Assembly (NCBI GenBank): GCA_023627715.1
Contig: JAMAHW010000092.1
Span: 62,001 to 126,000 of the forward strand
Reading direction: 5' to 3'
From: Periconia sp. R9002
Taxonomy: Eukaryota; Ascomycota; Dothideomycetes; Pleosporales; Periconiaceae
Length of the DNA stretch: 64,000 nt
Positions 10,589-22,532 of the stretch are shown piece after piece (within the stretch, counting starts at the first letter, position 1; each line of letters begins with the position of its first letter). The position numbers and the translations under genes are program-made. The notes beneath the pieces were generated by a model. The model had not been told where the DNA came from. It worked only from the letters and a program-made list of their open reading frames with translations, and made no database searches.

Positions 10589-11349
10589 TTTGGTGTATAG
10601 AACATAGAACCAGATTTGTGGAAGGGATGTGGAGAAGCGAGTGGGTCATCATAAAGATCATGGAAACCGTTGACGACAGTAAATGCAGCAAACCTCACTA
10701 GCTGGGCTGGCAGGATCGGGCTGGCGGTCAGTCAGAACCTCCATAGCGGCATACGAGGATAAGCAATAGAAGGGCCAATGAAAACAACCTGCGCAGATTG
10801 TCTCGGGGACCAAGTGAAATTGCGCCTCAGAATGGTAGGCTACCAATTGCACCATTCGCCATGGCTTGACTAAGCCGTTATACTTTAAACACATACTAGA
10901 ACAGTGATGAGAGGTATGGACAATTGGTGGTTCTCGATACGGGTTTCGCCTGTGCCTGCTCATGGACTTTCCAGCCCCTTGCAATACCCTGCACAGCTTA
11001 GGAACAAGCATCACCATCGGCGATCTGGTTTGCTGATTCCGATGTGGCCCGTCCTGGCTGATGCACCATCCATCCACGGCGAGTAAACACAAAAATGGGT
11101 GTGGTGCACGCACAGTGTTTGCACTCAAGGATGAGACCGGAAACCGATGTGCATTTGCATGCGTCATGCATCATACCTCTTACTTCGTCCTGCGCCAAGA
11201 AATCAAATGCCCCTTGAAAGCCGCTGATGCTACGCTCTTTATTGAATGGTCGAGATCGCGCACCTTCATATGATACTTCGACGCGGGGTCGCAAATCGTA
11301 GGATTCGCGTCTCCCATGTTTTCCGATTGACTTCGATACCGCTTCGGCT
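10589..11349. other. Shared 5' region of the rhodopsin-type and permease genes
   Basis: The two flanking genes diverge from here. A 169-codon minus-strand frame at 10658-11167 is present but has no recognisable motif, no hydrophobic pattern and odd cysteine/histidine-rich composition, so I do not call it. Nothing else is supported. Confidence 0.5.
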
Positions 11350-13706
11350 ATGAAGCCTCGAACTCACCTTACGAGCAAATCCACGGAGGAAGGAAGTACA
11401 ACTGTAGGGACATTTGACGAAATCCAGGGCACCACTTACTTGGAGAGGGACTCACATGGGCTTGCACGTCTTGGAAAAGCCCAAGTGCTGAAGGTATGTT
11501 ATCAAGTTCCATCATAGAAGGGCAGCCTTGAGCACTTGGCCAGGCGCGAGAATGAGTTGACGCTGGACTGACTCCATGATAGCGACGGTTCGGATTTCTG
11601 TCTGTCTTTGGATTCAGTTGCTGTATTCTTGCTACATGGGAAACAGCTTTGACGTACGTTATCAACATCTGCCCCCAGCAAAGATCGATGACATACTAAC
11701 GCTCAAGATTAGTCTCTTCACAGAAGCCTTTGACAAGTAAGTAGCTAGAAGCAACACAATGTTCTAAAATACGACCAGAAATCCTGATAGATGCCTTTCT
11801 AGTGGAGGCCCGGCTGGCATGGCTTGGGGATTTCCTATTGCGTGGATGAGTTCGTTGTCGGTTTATCTCTGCTTAGCGGAGATGGCATCCATGTAAGATT
11901 TTGAGCATACTCTAGACCCCCCAAAAATGCTAATTACATATAACCAGCGCGCCAATATCGGGTGGGCAATACTTCTGGGTTGCTATACTGGCGCCTAGGA
12001 GATACAAGCGCTTTTGTGGCTATATCACAGGTCTATCATCACTTGTTCTTTGTCTCGTCTCGATTTACTAATCTTTCGTGGTAGGCTGGTTGACCTCAAT
12101 TGCGTGGATTGCGACTCTGGCTGTAGGGTCGATCTTCACCGGAACGATGGTTCAGGGGTTGATTATTCTAAACTATCCAAATTATGAGCCAAAGAATTAT
12201 CACGGGACGTTTCTGGCGTGGGCTGTAATTGCTGTCAGTATCTTTGTCAATACCGTTATTGCGGGTCTTTTGCCTGTCCTTGAAGGCCTCATTCTTCTGA
12301 CCCACATTCTTGGATTCTTTGCAATCATGATCCCCATGGTTTATTTGTTAGTATACCCCATTCGATCGGAATTTACATTATTTCAAGAATTGACTAACTT
12401 GTCTCGCTAAATCAGGTCACCGAAACACCATTCCGCACAGGACGTGTTCTTTCGTCCGTTGAATGAAGGGCACTGGCCGACTCAAGGACTTTCCTTGTGT
12501 GTAGGCTTTGTCGGAAACATAGCCACATTTGTTGGTTAGTCTCCTATTACTTTGCCTGATGAAGTTGAATTAACTGACCATGACACCTGCAATGTAGGGG
12601 CTGATGCGGCTGTTCACGTAAGTAAGCATCTGAACGGGATCCTGTGACTTAAACTGACACCATGTTCATTTTTAGATGTCCGAAGAGATAGAAAATGCTG
12701 CCTTAAACGTACCTCGGGCGATGTTCACAACGATAGTGCTGAACGGAGGTCTTGGTTATGCCATGATCTTGGCCGTACTTTTCTGCCTGGGAGACATTGG
12801 TGCTGTCGTTGTATGTTTTCTGTATCGGTATCCTTCTTCCGGCCGCTCACTATTTCTACAGGATTCTAAGACCAAATTTCCCTTTATTCAAGTGTTTTAT
12901 CATGCGACGGGTCTCGCGGGAGCCAATATCATGGCTACAATTGTGATTGTTATGATTTGGTGCGCAGTCATTGGTTTCGCCGCAACGGCAAGTCGAATGA
13001 CCTGGTCATTCGCACGAGACCATGGATTGCCATTCCATCGGATAATCCGGAGGGTAAGTCTCGAAGCTTGGTCTAGCGCACGTCTAATGTGGACTAAGGG
13101 AACTAACGTACAAACTTTAAATTGAAGGTTGACCCTCGAACACGCGTCCCGATCATAGCAGTCACACTGGTAAATCTCATCCCTTGTCTGCTGAGCCTGA
13201 TCTACATAGGATCCTCAGTGGCATATAACGATGTCATATCCATGTCTGTCTCCGGTCTCTACGCATCCTATCTTCTACCTTGCAGCTTCTTGCTATGGCG
13301 GCGCATCACAGGACAGATCAAGCCGTACCGTTCTCGAGACAGCTATGAGATGCAAGTTGGCACTGCTTCAGCCCCTCCACAATCCGGTACATTTTTGATG
13401 GAAGAGGGTGAGGAGTTAGAGGATATTTTGGTGGAGCCTGATTTGGAATGGGGCCCTTGGAGTATACCTGGATGGCTGGGGATAGCCAATAATATCTATG
13501 CATGCGTTTTCTGCGCCTGGGTGCTATTCTGGAGCTTTTGGCCGCCTGAACTACCGGTAACGGCAGAGACTATGAATTATAGCAGTCTGGTCACAGGAAC
13601 TATCATCGGGGTTGCGATCCTCCGGTATTTCTTGGGGGCCAAATTAGATTATAGGGGACCGTTGGTGGACTATGCGGTTAAAGGTATTGCGATGCGCAAT
13701 CGTTAG
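11350..13706 (+). CDS. Amino-acid/GABA/choline-type permease (APC superfamily)
   Basis: A plasma-membrane H+-coupled permease with about nine introns. Splice reading: exon 1 11350-11493 (ends VLK), exon 2 11583-11653 (RRFGFLSVFGFSCCILATWE), exon 3 11713-11736, exon 4 from 11803 (GGPAGMAWGFPIAW), then ISGGQYFWVAILAP and ITGWLTSIAWIATLA. Further on, MVYL joins SPKHH through a GTTAGT donor, followed by VGADAAVHMSEEIENAA, the signature region of fungal GABA/choline-type APC carriers. The last exon begins VDPRTRVPIIAV and ends at 13706 in KGIAMRNR. All junctions keep frame and give a continuous family pattern of about 500 residues. Substrate cannot be fixed from sequence. It is divergent from the membrane protein to the left. 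Confidence 0.85.
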
Positions 13707-14056
13707 GGATAGAAAAACGAAATCGGTCGAAGGCTAGGGCATTCTTAACAGGATTGATTGCACATCACTGGGAGCCGCTCTCTGGTTCCTCTGGCAATAA
13801 TCACTGCCTCACGAGATCGTGAACATTGCGAACAAACAATGGGTATTTGTGATTTGCGCTAATACGAAGATGACCAAGGAAAAGTATAAATTGATCATCG
13901 CAGAGTATTTTTACCCTGGATATGACACAGGAAGAAGAAAACGACAACGTCCTCGGCCAGGACGGACACGCAGACAACTGTTTGCGAGGACGCCAAAACA
14001 ATCACTATTATTTCAACCAGGAAGAACTGCGGCAGCTTCCCTTGAAGCTCGCCAGC
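13707..14056. other. Short convergent intergenic region
   Basis: The permease (plus) and the GFA protein (minus) converge here. No motif or gene is supported. Confidence 0.5.
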
Positions 14057-14698
14057 TCACAATTTCGATTTTGGGGAGGTGAGGGGGATCTGCAAGTGTA
14101 CCTTAGTCTCCGGCGGAACGGGAGGGATGTCAGAACGCTTGGGGCGTCCCTTGGCCGCCCAATCCTGAAGGCGAGCTGTGAAGGGTTCGTTGAAGACTTT
14201 GTATCGCAAGGTCCCATCGTAAGCTGGAAGATTCCACCAAACCGCTTTGTCATCTAGGAATATGTGCTCCTTAATCGGTGGCATCTGGCCCACGAGGTGC
14301 TCGTCGTCCACAAGACCAAGCGTGATGTTTGTGCCATCAGGTCGACAATGATATTTCATGAAAAGAGGCGTGCCACAATGTGGACACCACCCACGTACTG
14401 CAACATCGCTGTAGTAGGTGAGCTGGATGCCTTCAGTCAAATCCCCCAGAAGATTTTTTGTGCCTTGGGAGTCTGAGAATTTCCATTGAATGTAATCGTT
14501 GTGAAACAGACCGAAAGTCAAGAAGGGGTTGGATGAAGCCTTGCGACACTCCAGACAGTGGCAGATGGTCACTGCTTCAGGCATCATCTTGCTCTCCAGT
14601 TGTATCCTTCCGCATAGGCACGAGCCACGTAAGATTGTTGGTGAAGGAAGTCCAGAGGGTAAGGTAGCGGGAAAAGAAGGCTTAGGAGTTGGTTCCAT
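14057..14698 (-). CDS. GFA / CENP-V domain zinc protein
   Basis: A single-exon frame of 213 residues with ATG at 14698. Zinc ligands of the glutathione-dependent formaldehyde-activating (GFA/CENP-V/Mss4-like) fold are visible: GSCLCGRIQ near residue 27, CHCLECRKASS near residue 47 and CPHCGTPL near residue 104. Length and motif spacing are normal for fungal members. The founding activity, addition of glutathione to formaldehyde, is not general for the family, and most fungal paralogues have no proven substrate. Nothing in the neighbourhood narrows the role. Confidence 0.85.
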   Translation of the reverse strand: MEPTPKPSFPATLPSGLPSPTILRGSCLCGRIQLESKMMPEAVTICHCLECRKASSNPFLTFGLFHNDYIQWKFSDSQGTKNLLGDLTEGIQLTYYSDVAVRGWCPHCGTPLFMKYHCRPDGTNITLGLVDDEHLVGQMPPIKEHIFLDDKAVWWNLPAYDGTLRYKVFNEPFTARLQDWAAKGRPKRSDIPPVPPETKVHLQIPLTSPKSKL

Positions 14699-15255
14699 TG
14701 TTGCGGGTCTGCTCGGACGACTGGTGACAAAAATGGCTATGAAAATTGCTCGTGCTGAAGTCTCTATGATCCAAATATATATTACCTCGGCTTTTAACGT
14801 TTGCTACATGCAGTATTGCATTTTGTAGGGGTTTCGCTTACATGGGGTCATGCCCAATCTTCGTACTCAGTGTTATCGCTTTCTGCGGATAGCGTTGGCA
14901 GCAGAGTCACAATTCAATTGTTGTAAAAGAAGGCAATGCTCAACAGTCGGGCCAAAATGCATCGCATCGTCATTCCTGCCTTTGCTCGTATGCATGGCAT
15001 ATGTAGGACGACGGAGCGAGCATCATCGAGTGTTGGTATTCGCCAGTGTGGCGTCGCAAGCTGCGGGTTACCCGAGGTGACGCAGACGCATGCCCAGAAT
15101 GCCGGTTATATAGTTTAACCCTCGCTTTGCCTTTCCTTGACTCCCCCCAAGCTTTCTGTATCACGTTGTCTACGCGCGTACTGCTTTTACCTTTTTACGA
15201 GCTACCTACCAGCAATATCTTTCGGAAGTAAGGCAAAAGAGGCATCCATCCTGCA
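14699..15255. other. Divergent promoter region
   Basis: The GFA gene (minus) and the alpha/beta hydrolase (plus) diverge from this 557-bp region. Nothing beyond pyrimidine-rich stretches near 15120-15230 upstream of the hydrolase start is evident. Confidence 0.45.
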
Positions 15256-16397
15256 ATGGCCACCAATATTACTTCACCCATCACGTCGCTGATCCCCTTC
15301 ATTTCGGCGGAGCAGGCGGCCGGTATGGCTTACCCACCCAATGCGCTTCCGGGCGGTCGTGACGTCCCCACCTTCTATGGAAGCATGCGCGTTTACGAAT
15401 GGGGGCCATTAGACGGCGAAAAGGTCGTATTTGTACATGGCGACGCTACGCCTAGCTTGGTGTTTTCTAAGATAGCCCAAGTATTGGTCGACGCTGGTTT
15501 CCGTGTCATGCTTTTTGGTAGGCAATTCTGACATTCTCTGGGCGGCTTGAAATATACGATAAAGTGCGCAGGCATTTATCGGGTGTAAGCTGACAGACCT
15601 TCTTTTTTTCGCTAGATCTCTGGGGTCGAGGTTACAGCGCTACTCCGCTCAATGTTCGACATGACATTCGCTTGTTTGCGACTCAAATTCTACTGGCTCT
15701 AATGTCATCTCCGATCTCGTGGCTAGGCGATGTTACTTTCTCTCTCATCGGTTATTCACTAGGTGGCCCCATATCTTTGGCTTTCGCAGGTGCTTTCCCT
15801 TCATCGATTCGCTCTATAGTGCTCTTTGGGCCTGCAGGCCTCTTACGGACGCTTCCAGCTGGCTACGATGATCCCATATTACTTCATCCCGAAACAGCAC
15901 CTTCACGCGAAGCTCTCCGAGACAAAGTACAAGAGGTTCTGGGGGTCAATTCGTCCGGACCAGCCTTGAACATCTCAGAGCGTTCGCATCCCGTGTCATT
16001 GGTCTTCCCTCCAGCTGTGAACCAGACTTTCGACATAGCAGCCTTACTTCAATGGCAATTCGATCACAACGAAGGACATGTACACGCGTTCCAACAATCC
16101 ACGGAGTACGGCCCGCTGCAACACCAGGAAGACGTGTGGGCAAAGGTCTGTGATATTCTCGCCGGAAAGTCGCACCCTGAGAGTCCCTTGTATAAATCTA
16201 CGCTTCTGGTCTACTTTGGTGATGAAGATAATATCGTTGTCGGCAATGAGACCACTGAGGATATTCTGAAGTTGCTACCTGCCGATCATTTAAAAGTAGA
16301 ATATGTTCCCGGGGGTCACTCTTTCCCGTACCCCAACAGTGATACAATAGCTCAGGGTATCCTTTCTTTCTGGGGCTCCCAGGCTCCCAAGCTCTAA
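15256..16397 (+). CDS. Alpha/beta hydrolase
   Basis: Two exons are joined across an intron at about 15520-15615: ...RVMLF and DLWGRGYSATPLNV, the usual D-x-x-GxGxS stretch of the fold. The nucleophile elbow is GYSLGG. An acid residue candidate lies in LLVYFGDEDNIV, and the catalytic histidine in VPGGHSFPYP near the C-terminus. The oxyanion region reads VFVHGDATP, where most relatives have HGxxG or HGFP. Length is about 350 residues, normal for soluble esterases or epoxide-hydrolase-like enzymes. No signal peptide is seen. Specific substrate unknown. Confidence 0.82.
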
Positions 16398-17015
16398 TAA
16401 CCCATTCAGTTGTGAAACTAAAGTGAGAGGGAAAGAGCAACACGATTTTGGTTATGGCGATGGCAGAGCAACCGTGGTTGCCAAATGTATCCTAGATCCA
16501 GTATTCTGTACATATTGATACGTTCCCAATTGAGCTTTTTATATTGTCTTCCATAATGTATATTTCTTTGATGGGGAAGTTGAAACTGTATATTCCATGC
16601 TTTTTGTTCATTTTTCGGTTCTGATCAAGCGCGAATCACAATATGATGAGAACGCAAAGGAGGTTTGCACGCTTACCAGCAAAAACGTGCGACAGTAGAA
16701 AACAGCTGAATGATAGGCTTGCGGTGATTAGCCGCGTCTATAGCTTCTGTAGGATGTAATACACAAATCTTGAGGAAATACTTGTGTTCCAAATAATAAT
16801 TGAGAGGTATCATGGTGAATGACTGCCCGGTGATAATACGATCTCCGCCTCTTGGTTATATGAATGCCTCTCATGATGAAGGTAAACTAGATGCAAGAGC
16901 ACCTATCGGAACAATCAACTCATAGCTGATCTATCTAATCTACATATCTCGAACCCTTTGCAAGGAATCCAATAGACATCATGCGTTCGCATTGAACCCT
17001 ACAAAGTGACCGAGA
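16398..17015. other. Convergent intergenic region
   Basis: 3' ends of the hydrolase (plus) and the M13 peptidase (minus). The DNA is somewhat AT-rich; no gene or repeat is seen. Confidence 0.5.
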
Positions 17016-19469
17016 CTACCACAATTCGCAGACGGGGGTCTTGTTACATTTCCATGCATCAATGAAAGCTTTCGAGTTCTGGACAGCTCCCGACACACGC
17101 GCAAAGGGAGGAGAGTGCACATCAGTAGCAATGTTTTCGGCCATTCCCTCTGGGGTTGCCTTGCTGCACCAGGTCTGAGCGAAGTTGATGAAGAAGAGCT
17201 GCTGTTTCGTGAAGATTTCGAGGCCTGGTAGCAGCTGTGAAGGTTCTTTTTTCTCATGCTGAACCCAAGCTTCGTAGGCGGTAGCCAATCCTCCACCGTC
17301 GGCGATGTTTTCCGAGATGGTCTTGGTGCCATTTATGAAGAGAGGTTTCCCGTCAGGTCCAGACAGAGGGTCGCCAAATTCATCGACAGCACGGAGCTTG
17401 GAGTACTGTTCCATCATGCAGGCAGTCCTGTTGTTGAAATTTGCAATGCTCTTCTCGTCCCAGGACTCTTTGTATTGGCGCTTTTCGTTCCAGAGTCGCC
17501 CGTTCGTATCCAAGGAATGAGTCATCTCATGTCCCACTAGCATGCCTATCGAACTGAATGAGAGATAACTAGGCACTTTCGAGTAGTATACAGGGGCTTG
17601 TATGATGCCGGATGTGATCATAGCATGGTTCAATTCGGACCCATAACGGGAATTCGACACGTACGCGTGTACACCATATTCGGCCCAGACAGACCTGTCC
17701 ACTGGATGCGCAAGAAGATGCCAAGTCCGATCAGAATCCCACTGTCTTATGCTGAGTGCGTTGTTGTAAAGATTATCGGTAATATTCACACCACTGTAGT
17801 AACTCGCAAGGCTAGTGGCGTTGGTTGCATTGGGCGTCTAGGTATTTGTGGTCAGTACTCCGTCAATTTCGAAACCCATCACATTCTTACTGTTTCAGGA
17901 TACCCGATCTTCACAAGCATATCAGAGATTTTCTCTTGAATAACTTTTTTGGTGTCATCCGAGAGCCAGTCTATGCTTGGGACACGCTGCACATATGTGC
18001 TTTTTAGCTCTTTTGCTAAAGTATCGACGAATTCGCGCTTTTCTTCACTGTAAGCCTTATCGAGGAAGAATTTGCTAGCTATCCACGAGAGACTCGTATC
18101 CACGTATGGGTAACAGAAATCCTTCCACCTTTCGTCCTCCTTGCCCTGCATTGAGTCAGTACCAGTAGCCATGAAGATAAACCGAGCAGGTGTTACTGAC
18201 ATTGTATCCGTCAGTATAAGGATAATAGCTTTGATAAGCCACAACCATCGCCGCTGCTTGAACAACAGACCGCGGGGTTTTGGAAATAAGGGCAGATACG
18301 TTGGAATAGACCTCTGGATACTGGAAAAGCATTCTGTCCAGTTCGCAGTCTCGAGGTGCTAGTTCTCTGAATACTTTGTCAAAACCCAGATACGGGGCAA
18401 CTCTGGTAGCGTTCTGAATGGTAGTTGTATAGTATATAAACTAGAAAAGTCAGACATGTAACTCTTTATAAGAAACAAAGCATGACTCACCTCAGGAGAA
18501 AGTGATCCGGGGACAGATGAATAAGCAGTTGCAAACTGCAAGACTTCACGTGACAATATGTTCACACTTGGCTTCCACTCCTTGGGTACCACCAATGACA
18601 GAATATGTCTTATTTCTCTTTCGGGGATTTCAACGAGTTTTGTGATATAGAATGGCGAGGGCAAAGCAAGATCTGATTTATTGCTATTCCAAGTAAATTT
18701 TGGTATCATGACATCCTACAAACATCATTAATATGCCAATGACGTGGTATTGACTACTCACAGGATTTTGGGGATCAGGGACGACACCCAGCTCACCGAA
18801 AGGCATGACACCTCTCTTGCTGAGAAAGGCGATAGTTTTCGCGAGACCCTCTTTGTCATGTTCCGTCATGGTTTTATTCAACGTGTAGTTCCCGGTCTCA
18901 GCAGGAAAGAAGTTGACAATATCCAACATCATACGTCGGAGTTCATAGAACGAGGAGTTGTCCGGTTGCTTCTGGTTCATACAAGACTTGTAGTTTTTGA
19001 TCATCATGTTGAAGATAGCCTTTTCATCAGACGACTGACAGGAGTCGAATTAGCATAATAGATGCTAAATTGGAACATCGCACTCACGTTGTTGTTCCCA
19101 GGGTACGGGCTGTCCAAAATGTGTTTCAGAATATACTGATTTGTGACGCCAATCTGTCCCAGCGTACTGTTTGCTTCTTCTTCGGGATGCTGAATATGCC
19201 ATCCTCCACACGCATCTTTTGAGCGAATGGCAGTCAGAAATCGGGTAGTGTGCGGGGACTATTGTGATATAGCACATACACTGATGAAAGTTGTTACACG
19301 GGTCCATGCTTGCTCGATCCGGATGCAGACTGATAAGCATCTGAGATGCTGATTTGATGCATTCTGGAGTCAGGCAAACATCTTTCTGGCTTGATGGCTG
19401 TTCGGAAGTTGGCGAGCCGAACACAAGCGTCGCGAAGGAACATTGAATGAAAAAGTTACGGAGCCTCAT
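17016..19469 (-). CDS. M13 (neprilysin-like) zinc metallopeptidase, secreted
   Basis: A multi-exon gene beginning at ATG 19469 with a probable signal peptide (RLRNFFIQCSFATLVFG). The mature part keeps the M13 layout: conserved cysteines (CLTPECI, DPCNNF, ACGGWH split by an intron), then the C-terminal catalytic domain with GHEMTHS (HExxH), SENIADGGG (ExxxD) and the terminal CELW. Introns are recognisable near 19270, 19080-19035, 18770-18715, 18490-18430, 18210-18150 (GTCAGT donor) and 17890-17840. The family's substrate-binding NAYY element is replaced here by a VSNSRYG segment, which could shift specificity. Predicted to cleave peptides outside the cell or in the secretory route. Confidence 0.82.
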
Positions 19470-21251
19470 GGTATGGTGTGTTCTCAAATTAGAGGTGAAG
19501 TTGAAATTGGATAGTGATGGATGATGGAGTTGAGAGTGCCTGGAGGATACTTCTTCCTATTTAACTGTGCGATAACTGTGCCCTCAGGTTGCTTTCAGGC
19601 AAATGTCGATGCTGTTGCCTTGTTTTTAGCTTGTACATGCCGACTCACTCGTGGGTTTCTTCAATTCGTATGGCGAAAGTAGACATGAAGTAGGGACCGA
19701 AAACTGATAATCGAAAGTTAAGCCTTTTTCTTGGCTTATATTTTTACCCTTTCCAGGCGTCTATGAAGCTTATGTTTTCCCAACAGGGCGCTTCCGCCGC
19801 GATGATGTCATCTTATACCTAAATAAAAACTCGCGTACCTGCATGGGCCACATTGCAGAGACGTGGTACATTGATCATTATTTTGCACTTAAAATGGTGC
19901 ATTTCCGCTTGCTGGGGCCGAACTGGCAGCTTAGCGTAGGCAGAAGGTTGGCCTAAACACCAAACAAGGCAGGGCTCCGAGGAGGCAAGAGGTTCGCCAA
20001 TATGCAAAACAGGATTTATTGCTCCGTGCTACATTAATTCTTGTATGAGGAGATAAGACGTCCAGATGTAGATAGAAGAATACAGCCAGGCATGCATGAG
20101 ATGTGTAGGAAAGGGGTAGTTGGAGAAAAGGAGCACGAAGATGGAAAGACAGTTGCACATAGTTAGCAAGAGAGGCAATGGAGATGCATTATATTGTTAT
20201 TGTGGTCACAACGTCATTGACTGTAAATACATTGAAGATTTAGTATGTTTCAAACCCAGTGAGATGACTTCGGAAGCCTACCTTCCCTGAGATGGACACC
20301 CCCGCACCCTCGTTCTCCTGAGGGTGACTTAGACTCAATGTCCGGGCGTTCAGTGATTCAAAGGAAGCTTTAGTTTTAGGTGTTGATGCTCCGGTAGGGG
20401 TATGGGATATGGTCTAACATCAGGGGTACTCCTACACAGAAGAAATGAAGTCTTCGAAGTGAACTTCAGCTTCTGTAATCATCTCATCCCTTTCACAGCA
20501 CTTCCGAGGTATCATCATCCTTTCTCAGCATGTATACGCCACCCCACTTAACTTTCTCCCTTTAATCTCGACCGACACTACGGGTATACGTGCGTTCAAT
20601 GGACAAGCGGAAAGTGCACTGCTAGAATTGTGAGGAGCTGGACTATTCGTATAGTCCGCTCCCCTTCGGTAACAAGCGGAGCCATTCTGTCTGCGTTGGA
20701 GTGATGTACTCGTATATGCGTACAACAGCTAAGATAACCTGCAGTACTTCAGCCGCTAGGTTCATACTGCAGTGGGCGATCTACTGATGACTCCGTGAAC
20801 GCGAGGGCTGAAAATCATAAAGATAGACAGCGATAGCACAAACTCAAGAAAAAACAGGACACTAAGTCTATGGAAGATCTCTGAACGGGCGTAGTACGAT
20901 GATATACCTGGACATGATAATTTTTTCGTTTGCAAGTCATATAAAATACAATGTAAGAAGTGGTATGGTCAACGGGGTAGTAGCAAGAATATAATTTCAA
21001 TATTCTTTATATATGATCGTGAAATCTAACAGTGCCCTTGAAAGCAGCTCCCTAGCGGCATTAAAAATGTCAGCCACTTTACTAAATGCACAAATAGAAA
21101 GAATGTAAAATTCCAGAAGAATTCAAGGAATAGGGCGGAATATGAACCCTGCAACTTGATTGATACTTATGAGATATCTAAAAGTTACACCAGTAATTTC
21201 AACACCGAACCCTCCGGTATCAAAGGAAGCCTATAGTAGACAATTATTTTT
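19470..21251. other. Gene-poor region
   Basis: About 1.8 kb without a supported gene. The peptidase promoter is at the left end. Only short frames without motifs occur, and 20.8-21.2 kb is AT-rich. Confidence 0.5.
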
Positions 21252-21629
21252 CTATTGGAAATTCCTTAAACAACGAATCCCGATGTTGCTGAACCAATAT
21301 ACTGCAACCCCCCTGGTGATTTCGAGGGTATCTAGGATGTCAACGATTGACCATAACATGCTCACGGGAATATCCGAATCTTCATCGTATAGGTTCTCCC
21401 AGATAGCTCGCTGGACTTCTCGCCGAGAGCGGTGATAATATGGGACGAGGCTGTTAATATCTGCAAGGTCGTACGAGAGCAGGCCTCGGGCCTTGAATTC
21501 AGTATTGTACCTCTTTGCGTGCTCTAGTTGGCGGCGTGCGGATATCACTGCTGCCGATTCACCGGCACGCTTCTGAGCGCTAGGAAGGATGATGGCCCGA
21601 AGGCCTCAAGACGATTAAATTTGCTCATG
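21252..21629 (-). pseudogene. Broken coding fragment of unknown family
   Basis: On the minus strand a frame without ATG encodes a protein-like stretch (ILPSAQKRAGESAAVISARR, then YDLADINSLVPYYHRSRREV and ENLYDEDSDIPVSMLW) ending at 21252. Just upstream, ATG 21629 opens MSKFNRLEAFG in a different frame, and a one-base shift would join the two. Composition is coding-like while the surroundings are AT-rich and empty, so I read it as the remnant of a gene with a frameshift. I do not recognise the family. Confidence 0.35.
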
Positions 21630-22532
21630 TTCGTGAATCGAGTCTGTATCACGGCATTTTTTCTTTAGTGGGTTAAGGACTTTGACACTCCGCAATGTCT
21701 AAATGATCTGTGTCTCCTTAATCAAAAAATCTAACGAAGGAATAGCTTCGCCACCTGAGTCAGATCGACAGCAAAATGGGGACGCTGGCTCAGCCCATCT
21801 TCAGGAATCTCTCTGGACGAATCAGTAAAGACTTCTGCACCGCGGATTGACGGAGCTTGTCTCTCAGTGGTCTTGGTCCTTGGACGCTGTCAAAAGCCTA
21901 AAACATCTCGCTTTTGGTAAACCAAAACAAATCCAGAGGAAAAACAAGTCTGCCACAAGTATTTTATCCAGTTCAACAGAATGTATCAAAGATCTGATAT
22001 CAAGTTTAAGTCTTATCTAAGCCGCAAGTTGAGAAATGAGGTCGACGGTTCAGCATGATGTGGTGGTACCACTCCCCATGCCCGCATTCCCCCATGTATT
22101 TATACATAAATATTACTCAAAACACGAAAGGAGTTCTCTGTACACATCTTGATAAATCCACAGGCTTAATTGCAACATATCAGAATTAGTCCTTTCCACA
22201 GTGGGGGTTTGAATTGTTTGGGATCTCCATAAGAAATACATCAATATGTACACATCAAACCATTTTCCGTTTTAATCCAATCAAAACCACCCATTTCCGT
22301 CTTTCATACGGCGAGTGATATATCTATCAAAGGTAGATCAATACTCCAACGTTTCCACATGTGCAGAGTTCCAGCCATTAGATCACGTGACGTCGTAATA
22401 TCATTGATCACATGCAACATCCCGAGGTCCATCCCGAGGCCATCATCCTCTCCCCCAAGCACCCCTCAGCTGCGTGATACTCAGATACCCAGCACCCAGC
22501 GGAGGAGGCTCGGAAGAAGAGGATGCGCACCG
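21630..22532. other. AT-rich intergenic region
   Basis: No supported gene. This lies between the relic and the 3' end of the transcription-factor gene. Confidence 0.5.

Noticed and set aside
10658..11167. 169-codon minus-strand frame
   Set aside because: No domain, no membrane pattern and odd composition; it sits in a divergent promoter region.
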